Positions 53,977-63,913 of a DNA stretch of 64,000 bases are shown piece by piece. Position 1 is the stretch's first letter. Each line of letters starts with the position of its first letter. A program made the translations under genes and the position numbers. Origin of the DNA: Ignavibacteriales bacterium (lineage in GTDB: Bacteria; Bacteroidota; Ignavibacteria; Ignavibacteriales; Ignavibacteriaceae); assembly GCA_020061465.1 (NCBI GenBank), contig JAGUYG010000048.1, positions 1 through 64,000 on the forward strand, written 5' to 3'. The notes below the pieces were generated by a model. That model made no database searches. It had not been told where the DNA came from and saw nothing but the letters and a program-made list of their open reading frames with translations.

Positions 53977-56097
53977 TTGAAGGCTAACAAAAAGAAATTA
54001 TTATTAAAGTATTTTATAAAGTCACGCCAATTTAAACGTGCTTTACAAAAGAAATTTTCCCAGCTTGCTTTACCGGATTATACTTCCTTTAGTATCTTAT
54101 CTGTCATAATAGGAATAGCTGCCGGTTTTTCGGCAGTTTTATTTCACAAATCAATTGAATTGTTAAACATCCTTTTTTTTGGACAATCAGCAGAAGGTTT
54201 CTATTTCTTAGGAGCCACCTCTGTTATTTTACTTCCTGCTTTGGGAATGTTCATTCAAGGAATTATGATTTTACTAGCTCCGGATGTTGCCAAGAAAAAA
54301 GGAGTTACTGAAGTTATTAAAGCTGTAACACTCAGAGGCGGTTATATTCCATTGCGTACAACCATATTTAATTTCATTGCTCCTGTTATATGCATTGGAT
54401 CGGGCGGTACGTTAGGTCCTGAAGGTCCAGCAGCTCAATTAGGGGGTGGAGTTGCCAGTAAATTAAGCAACTTGTTTGGCTTATCTGATGTTCGTATAAG
54501 AATTTTTACTGCTGCCGGTACAGGTGCAGCCATTGCAGCAATTTTCAACACACCTTTAGGCGGAGTTTTCTTTGCTCTCGAAATTGTTTTATTAAGTGAT
54601 TTTCATGCTCCAACATTGGCAGCTCTCATCCTTGCAACGGTTGCAGCCAGTGCAGTATCAAGAATTATTTTGGGAAATGAGTCTGTATTTCTTTTTTCCA
54701 TAGAGAACTCAATAGATTTTTCAAATTTATATTTATACGCAATTTTAGGGTTGATAGCTGGTGCCGTTTCATTATTCTTTATAAAATACTCTAATAGAAT
54801 TCAGTATTTGTTTCGAAAGAAAATATTAACAGGGTCTGTACCGCAGTGGCTGATAATGACCTTCGTTGGACTTGTAATCGGAGTTTGCGGATTTTTTTTT
54901 AAAGGTATATTTGGAATTGGATATGATGCAATAAATGAAATCTTATCAAATAAGTTGGCTTGGTACACCGTAATTGTCCTGATAGGTTTAAAGTTTATTT
55001 TAGTACCTATTACGTTACACTCAGGCGGTTTTGGTGGATTATTTGCCCCTTCATTGTTCATTGGTGCCGGAACGGGATACATTTTCACTTATGTAATTAA
55101 TTCAATTTGGAATTTAAATTTAGACCCCACGACAATGATTCTTGTTGGTATGGGAGCAGTACTCGGAGGTATTAATACCATTCCAATTTCAGCTATTCTT
55201 ATAATTTTTGAAATGACGCAAAATTATTCTTTTATTCTTCCATTGATGTTAGCCGTAATCATTAGTACAATGCTTGTTCAGATAGCATTAGGCGGCTCGG
55301 TACATTCACGGCACCTTGAGTCGGAGGGATACCGAATTACCGAAGGACGCGAAGTAAATCTCTTAAAGTCAATTCTGGTATCGGAGGTCGAACTTGAAAA
55401 GATAATCACCATTAGTGAAGTTAGTACCTTACCGCAATTAATGGCAAAATTAATCGAAACCCCGGGTAATTCTTTATTCACAGTAGATACATCAAATAAA
55501 ATAACAGGCGTAATTACATTAGAAGAGCTAAGACCGATAATAACTGAATATGAAAATATTAAAGAAGTTTTAATTGCGCGTGACTTAACTAATCCTGAAT
55601 TCACAATTGTAAAGACTAGGGACGATTTGGATTTTGTTTTTAACCTTTTCGGTAAATTTAATTTAGATCAGCTTCCGGTCTATGCTCCGGAAGATGACAA
55701 TAAAATATTAGGTGTCATTACTAGACAAAAAGTAATATCCGTTTATAACGAAGAAAGTCTTAAGATTGACATTAAAAGCGGATTAGCGAAAGAATTGAAA
55801 ACCTTGAATTTTGCAGAAGCCTCTGAAATTGCAGACGGATACTCAATAATTGAATATCAAGCAGTTCCTAATATCATTGGAAAGAGTCTTAAAGAACTTA
55901 GGCTGCGAAATAAATTCGGAGTAGAGGTATTAATGATCAAAAAAAGAAAAGACTTTTATTCAGATAAAACAGATCCGATTATTTATACACCGGATCCCGA
56001 ATACAAAATAAAAGAAACAGATACGTTAGTTCTTTTTGGAAGTAATGAAAATTTAAACCGCTTAAAAGTTGGGGATGCTGAGTCTAGACATATCTAG
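53977..56097 (+). CDS. CLC chloride transporter with CBS and RCK_C-like domains
   Basis: A 706-residue protein. The CLC membrane domain covers about 40-440. It keeps the gating Glu (GPEGP, Glu149), GGLFAPSLF near 355 and the central Tyr (TQNYS, about 417). The usual GSGIP serine is replaced (KKGVTE, about 108), and the inner proton Glu position is Ile203 (ALEIVL). A CBS pair covers about 460-600. A C-terminal RCK_C/TrkA_C-like domain (about 615-700) ends in DTLVLFGSNENL. The TTG start is 13 nt behind the dehydrogenase. It could be an exchanger or a channel. Confidence 0.9.
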   Translation: MKANKKKLLLKYFIKSRQFKRALQKKFSQLALPDYTSFSILSVIIGIAAGFSAVLFHKSIELLNILFFGQSAEGFYFLGATSVILLPALGMFIQGIMILLAPDVAKKKGVTEVIKAVTLRGGYIPLRTTIFNFIAPVICIGSGGTLGPEGPAAQLGGGVASKLSNLFGLSDVRIRIFTAAGTGAAIAAIFNTPLGGVFFALEIVLLSDFHAPTLAALILATVAASAVSRIILGNESVFLFSIENSIDFSNLYLYAILGLIAGAVSLFFIKYSNRIQYLFRKKILTGSVPQWLIMTFVGLVIGVCGFFFKGIFGIGYDAINEILSNKLAWYTVIVLIGLKFILVPITLHSGGFGGLFAPSLFIGAGTGYIFTYVINSIWNLNLDPTTMILVGMGAVLGGINTIPISAILIIFEMTQNYSFILPLMLAVIISTMLVQIALGGSVHSRHLESEGYRITEGREVNLLKSILVSEVELEKIITISEVSTLPQLMAKLIETPGNSLFTVDTSNKITGVITLEELRPIITEYENIKEVLIARDLTNPEFTIVKTRDDLDFVFNLFGKFNLDQLPVYAPEDDNKILGVITRQKVISVYNEESLKIDIKSGLAKELKTLNFAEASEIADGYSIIEYQAVPNIIGKSLKELRLRNKFGVEVLMIKKRKDFYSDKTDPIIYTPDPEYKIKETDTLVLFGSNENLNRLKVGDAESRHI

Positions 56098-56245
56098 AAG
56101 CTTCAAAAAGAATCAGGCAGAAATGCAAGAATGTGTCCGATAATGTATATTATGTAAACTTTCTACTTTCCTATTTTCAAACCAAACTTTGTATATCATA
56201 ACCTCTTTTAGAGCTACCGTAATTGTTAAGTGGAATATGCTAAAT

Positions 56246-56452
56246 TTATATTGCGTGAGATAATTTAAGGTAGAGATAAATTACAAGTAGTATGAATATT
56301 AGCCATATTATTGGGCTGCGTTTTTTAGTGCGGTATTTTTTTTTAGAACGAAATCCGAGTTTGCGTTTACGCCGTTCTTCTGCATCAGTTTCGGGTTTAT
56401 AAAAGCGCGGTGTATAATCAAAAATCCTATGTCTTGGTTTTTTCATGAACAT
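56246..56452 (-). CDS. Small basic protein with a C-terminal membrane helix
   Basis: A 68-residue protein. The first 45 residues are strongly basic (RRKRKLGFRSKKKYRTKKR), followed by one membrane helix (about 48-63, PIIWLIFILLVIYLYLKL). It reads like a tail-anchored peptide. It lies 7 nt after ftsY on the same strand, so it is the last gene of the purF operon. No family was recognised. Confidence 0.6.
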   Translation of the reverse strand: MFMKKPRHRIFDYTPRFYKPETDAEERRKRKLGFRSKKKYRTKKRSPIIWLIFILLVIYLYLKLSHAI

Positions 56453-56459
56453 GTTCTAC

Positions 56460-57404
56460 TCAAGAATCCTCGTTGAAAAGTGCATCTACAAATAATTGAG
56501 GGTCGAAGGTCTGTAAATCTTCGATTTGTTCACCAACTCCGATATAGCTCACGGGAATCTTCTGTCTATTGCAAATTTGAAAAACTACCCCACCTTTAGC
56601 GGTTCCATCCAGTTTAGTTATTACTAAACCAGTGATGTCCGTAACTTTGCTAAATTCTTCAGCCTGCTTCACTGCATTTTGTCCGGTTGCCCCATCGACA
56701 ACTAATAGAGTTTGGTGTGGAGCATCTGTAATGATTCCTGATATCACCCTTCGGATTTTCTTCAATTCTTGCATAAGATTAGATTTATTATGCAGTCTTC
56801 CGGCAGTATCGATTAGAACGATATCATATTCTTCAGTCTTAGCTTTTTTTAGTGCATCATAAGCTACCGATGATGGATCGCTCCCTTTGAATTTCTGTAT
56901 AATCTCGACACCGGCGCGTTCAGCCCAAATTCCCAATTGTTCATTTGCCGCCGCTCTAAATGTATCGGCAGCACCGACTAGTACTTTCAATCCTAACATT
57001 CTGTAGTTGTAAGCAAGTTTTCCAATTGTCGTTGTCTTCCCCGTTCCGTTAACACCAACAACAAGGATTACAAACGGCTTATTTTTATTTAGTTGAAACT
57101 CCTTCCCGTTTGTATTATTTATACTTAGTACATTCTTCAATTCTTTTTTAATTGAATCAATTAATCGGATATCCGATTTGTTTTTTTCTTCCTTGTACAG
57201 CTTCCGGGCTTGTTCAATAATCTGCTGTGCCAAATCAATTCCGATGTCTGACGTTACCAATGCTTCTTCCAACTCATCCAAAGTCTTTTCATCAACTACG
57301 GCTTTGCCTGTAACAGCTTCATTAAGCGCGTTTACGAGTTTAGTACGGGTTTTTGTTAATCCCTCTTTTAATCGTCCAAAATTAATATTTTTAAACAGAT
57401 TCAT
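56460..57404 (-). CDS. ftsY: Signal recognition particle receptor FtsY
   Basis: A 314-residue SRP GTPase that docks ribosome-nascent chain complexes at the membrane. The N domain is about 1-95. The G domain has the P-loop GVNGTGKTTTIGKLA near residue 117, DTAGRLHNKSNLMQEL and TKLDGTAKGG near 265. The acidic A domain is absent, as in many FtsY proteins. The start overlaps pgsA by 14 nt. Confidence 0.96.
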   Translation of the reverse strand: MNLFKNINFGRLKEGLTKTRTKLVNALNEAVTGKAVVDEKTLDELEEALVTSDIGIDLAQQIIEQARKLYKEEKNKSDIRLIDSIKKELKNVLSINNTNGKEFQLNKNKPFVILVVGVNGTGKTTTIGKLAYNYRMLGLKVLVGAADTFRAAANEQLGIWAERAGVEIIQKFKGSDPSSVAYDALKKAKTEEYDIVLIDTAGRLHNKSNLMQELKKIRRVISGIITDAPHQTLLVVDGATGQNAVKQAEEFSKVTDITGLVITKLDGTAKGGVVFQICNRQKIPVSYIGVGEQIEDLQTFDPQLFVDALFNEDS

Positions 57405-57963
57405 GCTTTTTCCTTCTTATAAACTCTGATGCTCTTATGCCGTATGCAATAAGAGATATTATCATTAAGGCTATGCTTAAATAATAAAAAAAGTTAAATA
57501 AAAAAAAATTCCTATCGATGTTAAGTATTATTAAAAGTATCACAATTCCTATGAAAGAAACGGTTATTTTACCAATAACATTAGATGGCAAAACTTTTCC
57601 TAAAAGATTAGATATAATTATTCCGCCTATAAAAATTACTAAATCCCTGCCGATGATGAGAAAGAAATAATATGCGGAAATTTCTTCGATAAGAAAAAGT
57701 TTAATAACTATTGCAGTTATAACTGCTTTGTCGGCAAGAGGATCAATAATTTTTCCGAGCTCTGTGATTTCGTTGTATTTCCTTGCAAGATATCCGTCTA
57801 AAGTATCCGTGATTGCTGCAAAGATGCAAATAATGAAGATAGTAGTCCGGGTTGCTTGAGAAGAAAAATCATCAAACAAAAACCATAGCGGGATGGCTAA
57901 AAGTAGTCTAAGTATGCTTAAATAATTAGACCTCGTTCTTATTTCCGCAATATTTATTTTCAT
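57391..57963 (-). CDS. pgsA: CDP-alcohol phosphatidyltransferase (PgsA-like)
   Basis: A 190-residue integral membrane enzyme. It joins CDP-diacylglycerol to an alcohol, most likely glycerol-3-phosphate (phosphatidylglycerophosphate synthesis). The catalytic motif D-x2-D-G-x2-A-R-x8-G-x3-D-x3-D is seen as DTLDGYLARKYNEITELGKI plus IDPLADK at about residues 53-77. Five or six membrane spans are visible. The ATG overlaps the end of the subtilase gene by 4 nt (ATGA). Confidence 0.92.
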   Translation of the reverse strand: MKINIAEIRTRSNYLSILRLLLAIPLWFLFDDFSSQATRTTIFIICIFAAITDTLDGYLARKYNEITELGKIIDPLADKAVITAIVIKLFLIEEISAYYFFLIIGRDLVIFIGGIIISNLLGKVLPSNVIGKITVSFIGIVILLIILNIDRNFFLFNFFYYLSIALMIISLIAYGIRASEFIRRKKHESV

Positions 57964-60900
57964 CTTATCACCGCAAATTTCCCCATCTTTTCTTCTAACT
58001 CGTTATTTGAATTATCAAGCCTGACTATTCGAAATATATAAATTCCCGAATTTAAAAGTTGACCCGATTTATCTCTTAAATCATATTCTAAACCCCCCGT
58101 CCCGCTTCTTGCCTCCAAATCGATTATCCGTTCTCCATTTAAATTCCAAATAGAAATTGTTGCGCGCTGCGGAAGATTGGCAAATGTAATTTTATTAGTA
58201 CCATTTGAATTTAATTTTACGGGACTGGGATATACATACACATCAGCAAGGTTTTCCGCAAAACTTCTAATCACAATTAGACTCCCTGCGCCGCTGTTTA
58301 TTTTTTTATAACCGGTGGCATTGGAGGAAAAAATATTTTCTAATTTTAGCTTATATTCAATTCCAACAGAACCGATCGGTCTTTTCTTTTCTAGAAACAG
58401 ATATAAAACTGCCGGATTGTTTTCATCAATTGAAATATGCGAAATGAAATTTTCAGGATTGAATTTATAATTTCCGATATTCATTGCGCTTACCGGATCG
58501 GCTGCCAAGTTAAGATTTATTTGCAATGAAAAAGGATCGATTAATTCGTAAGATGCTATGTAGAAATCATCACTCCCCTTCTCTTCTTGAACTATAAAAC
58601 TGACGGTATCGTTGGCAATAGGCGATCCAAAAAAATCAGATAAATCTTTACATGTTAACATTTGCAGTCCTTCCGGCAGATTACAATTAAATGTTAAGAG
58701 ATAAGAATATTGCGATGCTGCGGAGATTGAATTCGGATATTCAAACGATAGGACATTAAATGATTGTAAATTTGTTATACTGCTGCTTATTCTTTCAGAA
58801 AATTTTATTAGTACTGTATTTGCACTTTGACTTTCCGCCAAAATTAATTTTGCCGGTGCATGTGAATAAACTTCCAGCGCTTCACTCAAGGCGGAATACT
58901 GATTTTCTTTATCAGCCTTATAAGATTGAATTTTGTAGTAATAATTTTCATTTACCGATACATCACCATCATAATATTCTTCTGTTAAGCTTGAATCGAT
59001 GAGAGTAAATTCGTTTTTTGTTTGAGATCGGTAGATAAAGTATTTATCTGCCTCTCCTTTCCACATTAATTTTATTGTATCGGCACTAATACTAAAACCT
59101 TTCATCTCAACCGGAACAGCCGCTCGCTTTGATTCCTCAAATTCATAAAACTTTATACCATCGGCTGCTTGAAGTGCAATTTCAGTTACGCCATTGCTAT
59201 TAAGATCTCCTGAAAAAATTGCAGGAGTGTTTATTCCTTCTTTATAAAAAATTATCTTATCATTTAACCCTTCTCTTTTGAATACATAAGCATGAGGAAA
59301 TAAATTAACTACCAATTCATGTTTGCCGTCGTTATTTACATCAACAAATCTAAGACTATTAAACACATCTAAGAAAGCCATACTTTGAAATTCAGCCGAT
59401 TGATCAATGAATACAATTTCAGTGATGAGATTCAGCTTGTTATCTTTATAATTAAAAACAACCACTAATTGATAAGGAGCGATGCTTCTTGCATTTAATA
59501 TTACTGCAATATCATCAACGCCATCACCGTCATAATCTCCAACAGAGATGGTGTTATTGAATCGGCTGGTAAAGTCCGTAGCAATTGAGAATCCTTTTGT
59601 AAAGTTTCCGTTATTTATATTATAACTGAAAAGGTCTCCATCTCTATCCAAAAACCATAATTCTTTAACACCGTCATTATTACAATCCGCGATTACAACG
59701 TTTCTTGTTAAGTAATTACTCAATCCAAATGTTGTATCTATCGGAGAATAATTTCCAAGTTTTTGGTTTAACACAGGCTTACCAGAATTGCTAATATTCC
59801 AAATGCCAATTGATTCTTCTTTGGTTATTGTAACTATCTCCGGAATTCCATTTCCGGTTAGATCATCGACGAGAATCGGAAAAAAATCTCCGCTTGAATC
59901 TGAATACAAAGAACTAAATTGAAACTGATCGGCGCTTATTTGTTCGTCAAAATAACCGTTCCGTTCAAATGAGCTGATTAATTCTTTCTTGCCGTTATTG
60001 TTGAAATCAGTAATTGAGCGTGGAATTTTATTTTTAATTGAATCACCCGCCGTTAAAAACTTTTCTCCGTCAAATCTTAATAACTTATAATAAAGAATCT
60101 GACCCGGATAAAACTCATTGAACAATATTTCATTATCTGTATCGGTTGTAATTCTTACCGGATCGGGAAATATAGTTCCTTTAGGAAGACTAAATGGCAT
60201 TTCGTAGTTCGTCCATGGAATATCAAACGGATAAGTTTTAACTAAAAAATAGTTTTGCCCATCTTTCAGGATTGTCTTTAACCCTGCAAGATTCTCAATT
60301 TCAAAATAAATCTCATAAAATGTATTCGGTTCAACAATAGAAACCGGTAGAAATCCGAAATGTAAATTCTTAACAAATTGATTATTGACAGCAAATCCAT
60401 CAAGAGTTATAAAGCGGAATTCAGAAGTTCCCTGCTTTCTATAGAACATTTTTGAAACAGCAATTTGATCGGTGTAAATTTCTGCAAGAATGGTCGAATG
60501 TTGTCCGGAATAAACAGTCCCGAATCCCACAAGCTCAGCATCCGGAGTTTTGCGTTGAACATGGAAATTGATACGTTCTTCCGTCAATCTTCCATCATTC
60601 ATATAAACAATTAATCTAACAGTATAAACTCCTTCATTAAAATTAGTTAAATCGATTATCGCAAGTTTTTCATTGCTGAATTGATTCTTAATATTCGTTT
60701 TAATTTCAGTCCATACAGTAGGATTTTCCCCCTCACCTAATAGAAGATCGCATGCAATAAAATAGGGTGATAAAACCGTAGCGAAGATATTGAGCGTGTC
60801 CTCTTTCGTTGCAAAATCCTGCCATGGATAATTGAATTTTATTTTACCGGGTGCCAAAACAGATAATGCCTTGTGCATATTCAATCTTCCTGCTCCGCTT

Positions 60901-62198
60901 TTTGTATCCCACCCGGGGCTATTGATATCATTCGCCGTCGATTTTATAATTTGTTTTACTTCATCGTTAGTAAAACTTCCGAGAGAAAGAATTAATGCTG
61001 CAGTTGCTGAAACAAACGGCGCAGATGCCGAAGTACCGCTTACATTTGTATAAGAATTATTCAAGCCGGTTGTAAGTATCGAAGAACCCGGTGCAACAAG
61101 GTCTAACGTTGAACCAAAGTTTGAATTACCGGAAACATAATCTTCAACTGTGCTGCTCCCTACCGATATTACCTCCGTAAAACCGGATGGATAATGTGCG
61201 GCATCGGAAGCAGAATTACCCGAACTAGCAACCATTACAATGTTCTGCTTGTGTGCATATTTTATTACATCTCTTAGTACGTATGAGAATTTACTATCGC
61301 CAAAACTCATGTTAATCACTTTTGCGCCCATTTCTATTGCATAGAGAATAGCCGCAGCAACATCATCTTCCTCGCCGTATCCTCCCGGATCGAACGCTCG
61401 TAAATTTAATACTTTTATATTCGGAGCAGCACCCGCTATCCCTATTTGGTTATCAGTTTCGGCGGCTGCTATCCCTGCAATAAAAGTTCCGTGCCCGTGT
61501 TCATCAAAAGGATCGTTATCCCAATTAAGATAATCCCCTGCTGAAGTATCGAATGGAAAGCCTGTGCGATCAGTAAAATCCCATCCCATATAATCATCTA
61601 TAAAACCGTTTCCGTCATCATCTATTCCATTGAAACGTTTATCTCTTCCAAACGCATCAAACCCAATTTCACCTGAATTAAAATAGATTTTATTTTTCAA
61701 ATCAGGATGAAAATAATCCATTCCTGTGTCTATGATGGCAAGAATAATTGAATCCTCACCCATCGTAGTATTCCAAGCGTCGAATGCACGAATTTTTTCC
61801 AATCCCCATTGCTGTGCAACTGCACTGTCATTCGGCATAAAATCCAACCGGTACCTGATTGATTTTTGCACATATTCTACTGCGTTATCATCTGCCGCTG
61901 AAGAGAGAAATTTATCCGCTTCATCATCGTTCTTGAAGATGAGTTTAACGATGCGCGAAAGTTCACTGTGATCTTTCCCTAAACCTTTAGCAAAATATCC
62001 TGCTTTAATTATTTCAACTTCATTACTGATACTTTTGTTAAGAAGAGAGGGGAAAATTTTTTTCGTTTCGATTAACTCGTCAATTTTCACAGACGGAATT
62101 GTTTCTTTGTATTTGATGAAATAAACACTTTGCGGATGAATGAAGGCAAAACTTAGAATAATATATATTGAAATAAATTTTAGCCGGTTAAAGCTCAT
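57960..62198 (-). CDS. Secreted subtilisin-like S8 protease with T9SS sorting domain
   Basis: A 1412-residue exported protein. A signal peptide covers about 1-23. The S8 domain has Asp in AIIDTGMDYFHP (about 157), His in DEHGHGTFIAG (about 236) and Ser in GTSASAPFVSA (about 390). The middle (about 690-1010) has at least five FG-GAP/VCBS-like Asp/Gly repeats, such as DCNNDGVKELWF and DYDGDGVDDIAV. A fibronectin-like part follows. The last 85 residues are a type A T9SS sorting domain (VYVYPSPVKLN, then WNLNGERI and GIYIFRIV). The ATG at 62198 was chosen for AAGGA before it; it lies inside the last codons of purF. Confidence 0.93.
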   Translation of the reverse strand: MSFNRLKFISIYIILSFAFIHPQSVYFIKYKETIPSVKIDELIETKKIFPSLLNKSISNEVEIIKAGYFAKGLGKDHSELSRIVKLIFKNDDEADKFLSSAADDNAVEYVQKSIRYRLDFMPNDSAVAQQWGLEKIRAFDAWNTTMGEDSIILAIIDTGMDYFHPDLKNKIYFNSGEIGFDAFGRDKRFNGIDDDGNGFIDDYMGWDFTDRTGFPFDTSAGDYLNWDNDPFDEHGHGTFIAGIAAAETDNQIGIAGAAPNIKVLNLRAFDPGGYGEEDDVAAAILYAIEMGAKVINMSFGDSKFSYVLRDVIKYAHKQNIVMVASSGNSASDAAHYPSGFTEVISVGSSTVEDYVSGNSNFGSTLDLVAPGSSILTTGLNNSYTNVSGTSASAPFVSATAALILSLGSFTNDEVKQIIKSTANDINSPGWDTKSGAGRLNMHKALSVLAPGKIKFNYPWQDFATKEDTLNIFATVLSPYFIACDLLLGEGENPTVWTEIKTNIKNQFSNEKLAIIDLTNFNEGVYTVRLIVYMNDGRLTEERINFHVQRKTPDAELVGFGTVYSGQHSTILAEIYTDQIAVSKMFYRKQGTSEFRFITLDGFAVNNQFVKNLHFGFLPVSIVEPNTFYEIYFEIENLAGLKTILKDGQNYFLVKTYPFDIPWTNYEMPFSLPKGTIFPDPVRITTDTDNEILFNEFYPGQILYYKLLRFDGEKFLTAGDSIKNKIPRSITDFNNNGKKELISSFERNGYFDEQISADQFQFSSLYSDSSGDFFPILVDDLTGNGIPEIVTITKEESIGIWNISNSGKPVLNQKLGNYSPIDTTFGLSNYLTRNVVIADCNNDGVKELWFLDRDGDLFSYNINNGNFTKGFSIATDFTSRFNNTISVGDYDGDGVDDIAVILNARSIAPYQLVVVFNYKDNKLNLITEIVFIDQSAEFQSMAFLDVFNSLRFVDVNNDGKHELVVNLFPHAYVFKREGLNDKIIFYKEGINTPAIFSGDLNSNGVTEIALQAADGIKFYEFEESKRAAVPVEMKGFSISADTIKLMWKGEADKYFIYRSQTKNEFTLIDSSLTEEYYDGDVSVNENYYYKIQSYKADKENQYSALSEALEVYSHAPAKLILAESQSANTVLIKFSERISSSITNLQSFNVLSFEYPNSISAASQYSYLLTFNCNLPEGLQMLTCKDLSDFFGSPIANDTVSFIVQEEKGSDDFYIASYELIDPFSLQINLNLAADPVSAMNIGNYKFNPENFISHISIDENNPAVLYLFLEKKRPIGSVGIEYKLKLENIFSSNATGYKKINSGAGSLIVIRSFAENLADVYVYPSPVKLNSNGTNKITFANLPQRATISIWNLNGERIIDLEARSGTGGLEYDLRDKSGQLLNSGIYIFRIVRLDNSNNELEEKMGKFAVIR

Positions 62199-63669
62199 AG
62201 ATTTCCTTTTTGAAGCTGGTATCAACCGGTGTAGGATACTTTCCGGAGAAACAAGCGGTACAAAAATTATCCGGATTAGCTTCTTCTACTGCCTCTAACA
62301 TTTCATCAATCGTCAAATATTCCAGGCTGTCAACTTCTAAACTTTTTTCAATGCTTTTGATATCTCCGTTGTGCATGTTAGCAATAAGTTCTTCCTTACT
62401 CGGGAAATCCATTCCGTAAAAACAGGGGTGATGAATCGGTGATGAAGAAATTCTTAAATGAATCTCCTTCGGATTTGCTTCGCGGATTAAATTCACAAGC
62501 TGTTTTGATGTAGTCCCCCGAACAATTGAATCGTCTACTATCACAACAGTTCGTCCTTCAAGAACTCCTTTTACAATATTAAACTTAATGCGAACACCAA
62601 TTTCTCGTTTTTGTTGTCCGGGAAGAATAAAAGTTCTGCCGATATAGTGACTTCTTATTAAACCTATTTCTAATTTTGAATCGATCCCTAATTTATCTAA
62701 TTCGGTTTGATATCCTAATGCAGTTGTGTTTGAACTATCGGGCACACTTATAACAATTACCTTCTCCCCATCTTTATCATAAACAGGATGTTTGCGCGCC
62801 AACACCTTACCGAGGCGACGGCGCATCTTATCAACATTATGACCATAGATAAAACTGTCAGGTCTTGAAAAATATATGTATTCAAAAACGCAATGCTTTT
62901 GTTCAACCGGAATTTCGCTTATTCGATATGAATTCACTTTGTTATTATTTAGCGATGCATGATCTATAACGATCATCTCCCCTGCATTAACTTCACGGAT
63001 AAATTTTGCCGAAATTATATCAAATGCGCAAGTTTCAGATGCTACGACAAAGGCACCGTTCACTTTTCCAAGCACAAGCGGTCTAAATCCGTACGGGTCG
63101 CGTGCAGCAATTAATTTATCATCGGTAAGTATTGTAAGCGAATATGCACCTTCAAGCTTTGAAAGCGCTTCACGCACCTGCTCTATTTGGTTATCAAGTC
63201 TGCTTCTTGCAATCAAATGAAGAATGACTTCAGTATCGCTGGTTGTTTGAAATATAGATCCTTCATTTATTAATTCTTCCCTAAGCAGGGTTGCATTTGT
63301 TAGATTACCATTGTGAGCGACGGCTAAATTTCCGAGCCTGTAATTAACAACAAAAGGTTGAATATTTTTTCTTGATTTAGCAGAACCTGTTGTGGAATAC
63401 CGGTTATGCCCGATGGCAGAATGACCGGTTAAAAAATTTTCGAAGATTGTCGAATCTGCAAATACTTCCGAAACAAGCCCCTCCCCTTTGTGCACATTAA
63501 AAACCGAGTGTGCATTTTCGTTAATATGTTGAGTTACTATTCCTGCGGCTTCCTGTCCCCTATGCTGGAGGGCATGTAACCCGTAATAAGTTTTTAAAGC
63601 TGAATCTGCCGCACCGAAAATTCCAAATACACCGCAATGGCATTTGGGTTTATCATTAAATCCATTCAT
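62188..63669 (-). CDS. purF: Amidophosphoribosyltransferase
   Basis: A 493-residue enzyme making 5-phosphoribosylamine from PRPP and glutamine, the first step of purine synthesis. An 11-residue propeptide (MNGFNDKPKCH) precedes the nucleophilic Cys (CGVFGIFG), so the mature protein should begin at that Cys. The glutaminase domain is about 12-240. The PRPP loop VVIVDDSIVRGTT is near 360. Cysteines matching the iron-sulfur ligands of the B. subtilis enzyme are visible (KHCVFEY, HHPCFYG, FCTACFSG), so it is the 4Fe-4S type. It leads the purF-protease-pgsA-ftsY chain. Confidence 0.96.
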   Translation of the reverse strand: MNGFNDKPKCHCGVFGIFGAADSALKTYYGLHALQHRGQEAAGIVTQHINENAHSVFNVHKGEGLVSEVFADSTIFENFLTGHSAIGHNRYSTTGSAKSRKNIQPFVVNYRLGNLAVAHNGNLTNATLLREELINEGSIFQTTSDTEVILHLIARSRLDNQIEQVREALSKLEGAYSLTILTDDKLIAARDPYGFRPLVLGKVNGAFVVASETCAFDIISAKFIREVNAGEMIVIDHASLNNNKVNSYRISEIPVEQKHCVFEYIYFSRPDSFIYGHNVDKMRRRLGKVLARKHPVYDKDGEKVIVISVPDSSNTTALGYQTELDKLGIDSKLEIGLIRSHYIGRTFILPGQQKREIGVRIKFNIVKGVLEGRTVVIVDDSIVRGTTSKQLVNLIREANPKEIHLRISSSPIHHPCFYGMDFPSKEELIANMHNGDIKSIEKSLEVDSLEYLTIDEMLEAVEEANPDNFCTACFSGKYPTPVDTSFKKEIYEL

Positions 63670-63828
63670 ATAAAAAACATCTTCCGTTAATTGATGAATT
63701 GCAAATTAAAGAATAATTTCTACTTAAAAAATGCGGGTAAAATTACCGAAGTAAATTGACTGTCCAAATATAAAAAATACCACTTCTGTCGAGCAACCTC
63801 CGAAGCTTACAAAAAACTCCGATTCAAA

Positions 63829-63863
63829 AACCTCCAACGTCACTGCTTTAGACGTTGGAGGTT
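63829..63863. repeat. Perfect 13-bp hairpin, intergenic repeat
   Basis: AACCTCCAACGTC (63829-63841) and GACGTTGGAGGTT (63851-63863) are perfect complements with the 9-nt loop ACTGCTTTA. There is no T-tract on either side. It belongs with the AACCT hairpins that follow. Confidence 0.65.
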
Positions 63864-63877
63864 ACTTGCTATGATGT

Positions 63878-63913
63878 AACCTTTCAGGTTTAAATTCAGC
63901 AACCTGAGAGGTT
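63878..63913. repeat. Two AACCT-N3-AGGTT hairpins
   Basis: AACCT-TTC-AGGTT (63878-63890) and AACCT-GAG-AGGTT (63901-63913). The design (5-bp stem, 3-nt loop) is the same as in the ATCCC-N3-GGGAT units at 65-178, and the sequence matches the AACCTT hairpins at 10583-10617. Confidence 0.6.

Noticed and set aside
62199-62225. Start of the S8 protease at 62225
   Set aside because: That start lies inside purF without a ribosome-binding site and adds nine polar residues before the signal peptide. The ATG at 62198 follows AAGGA.
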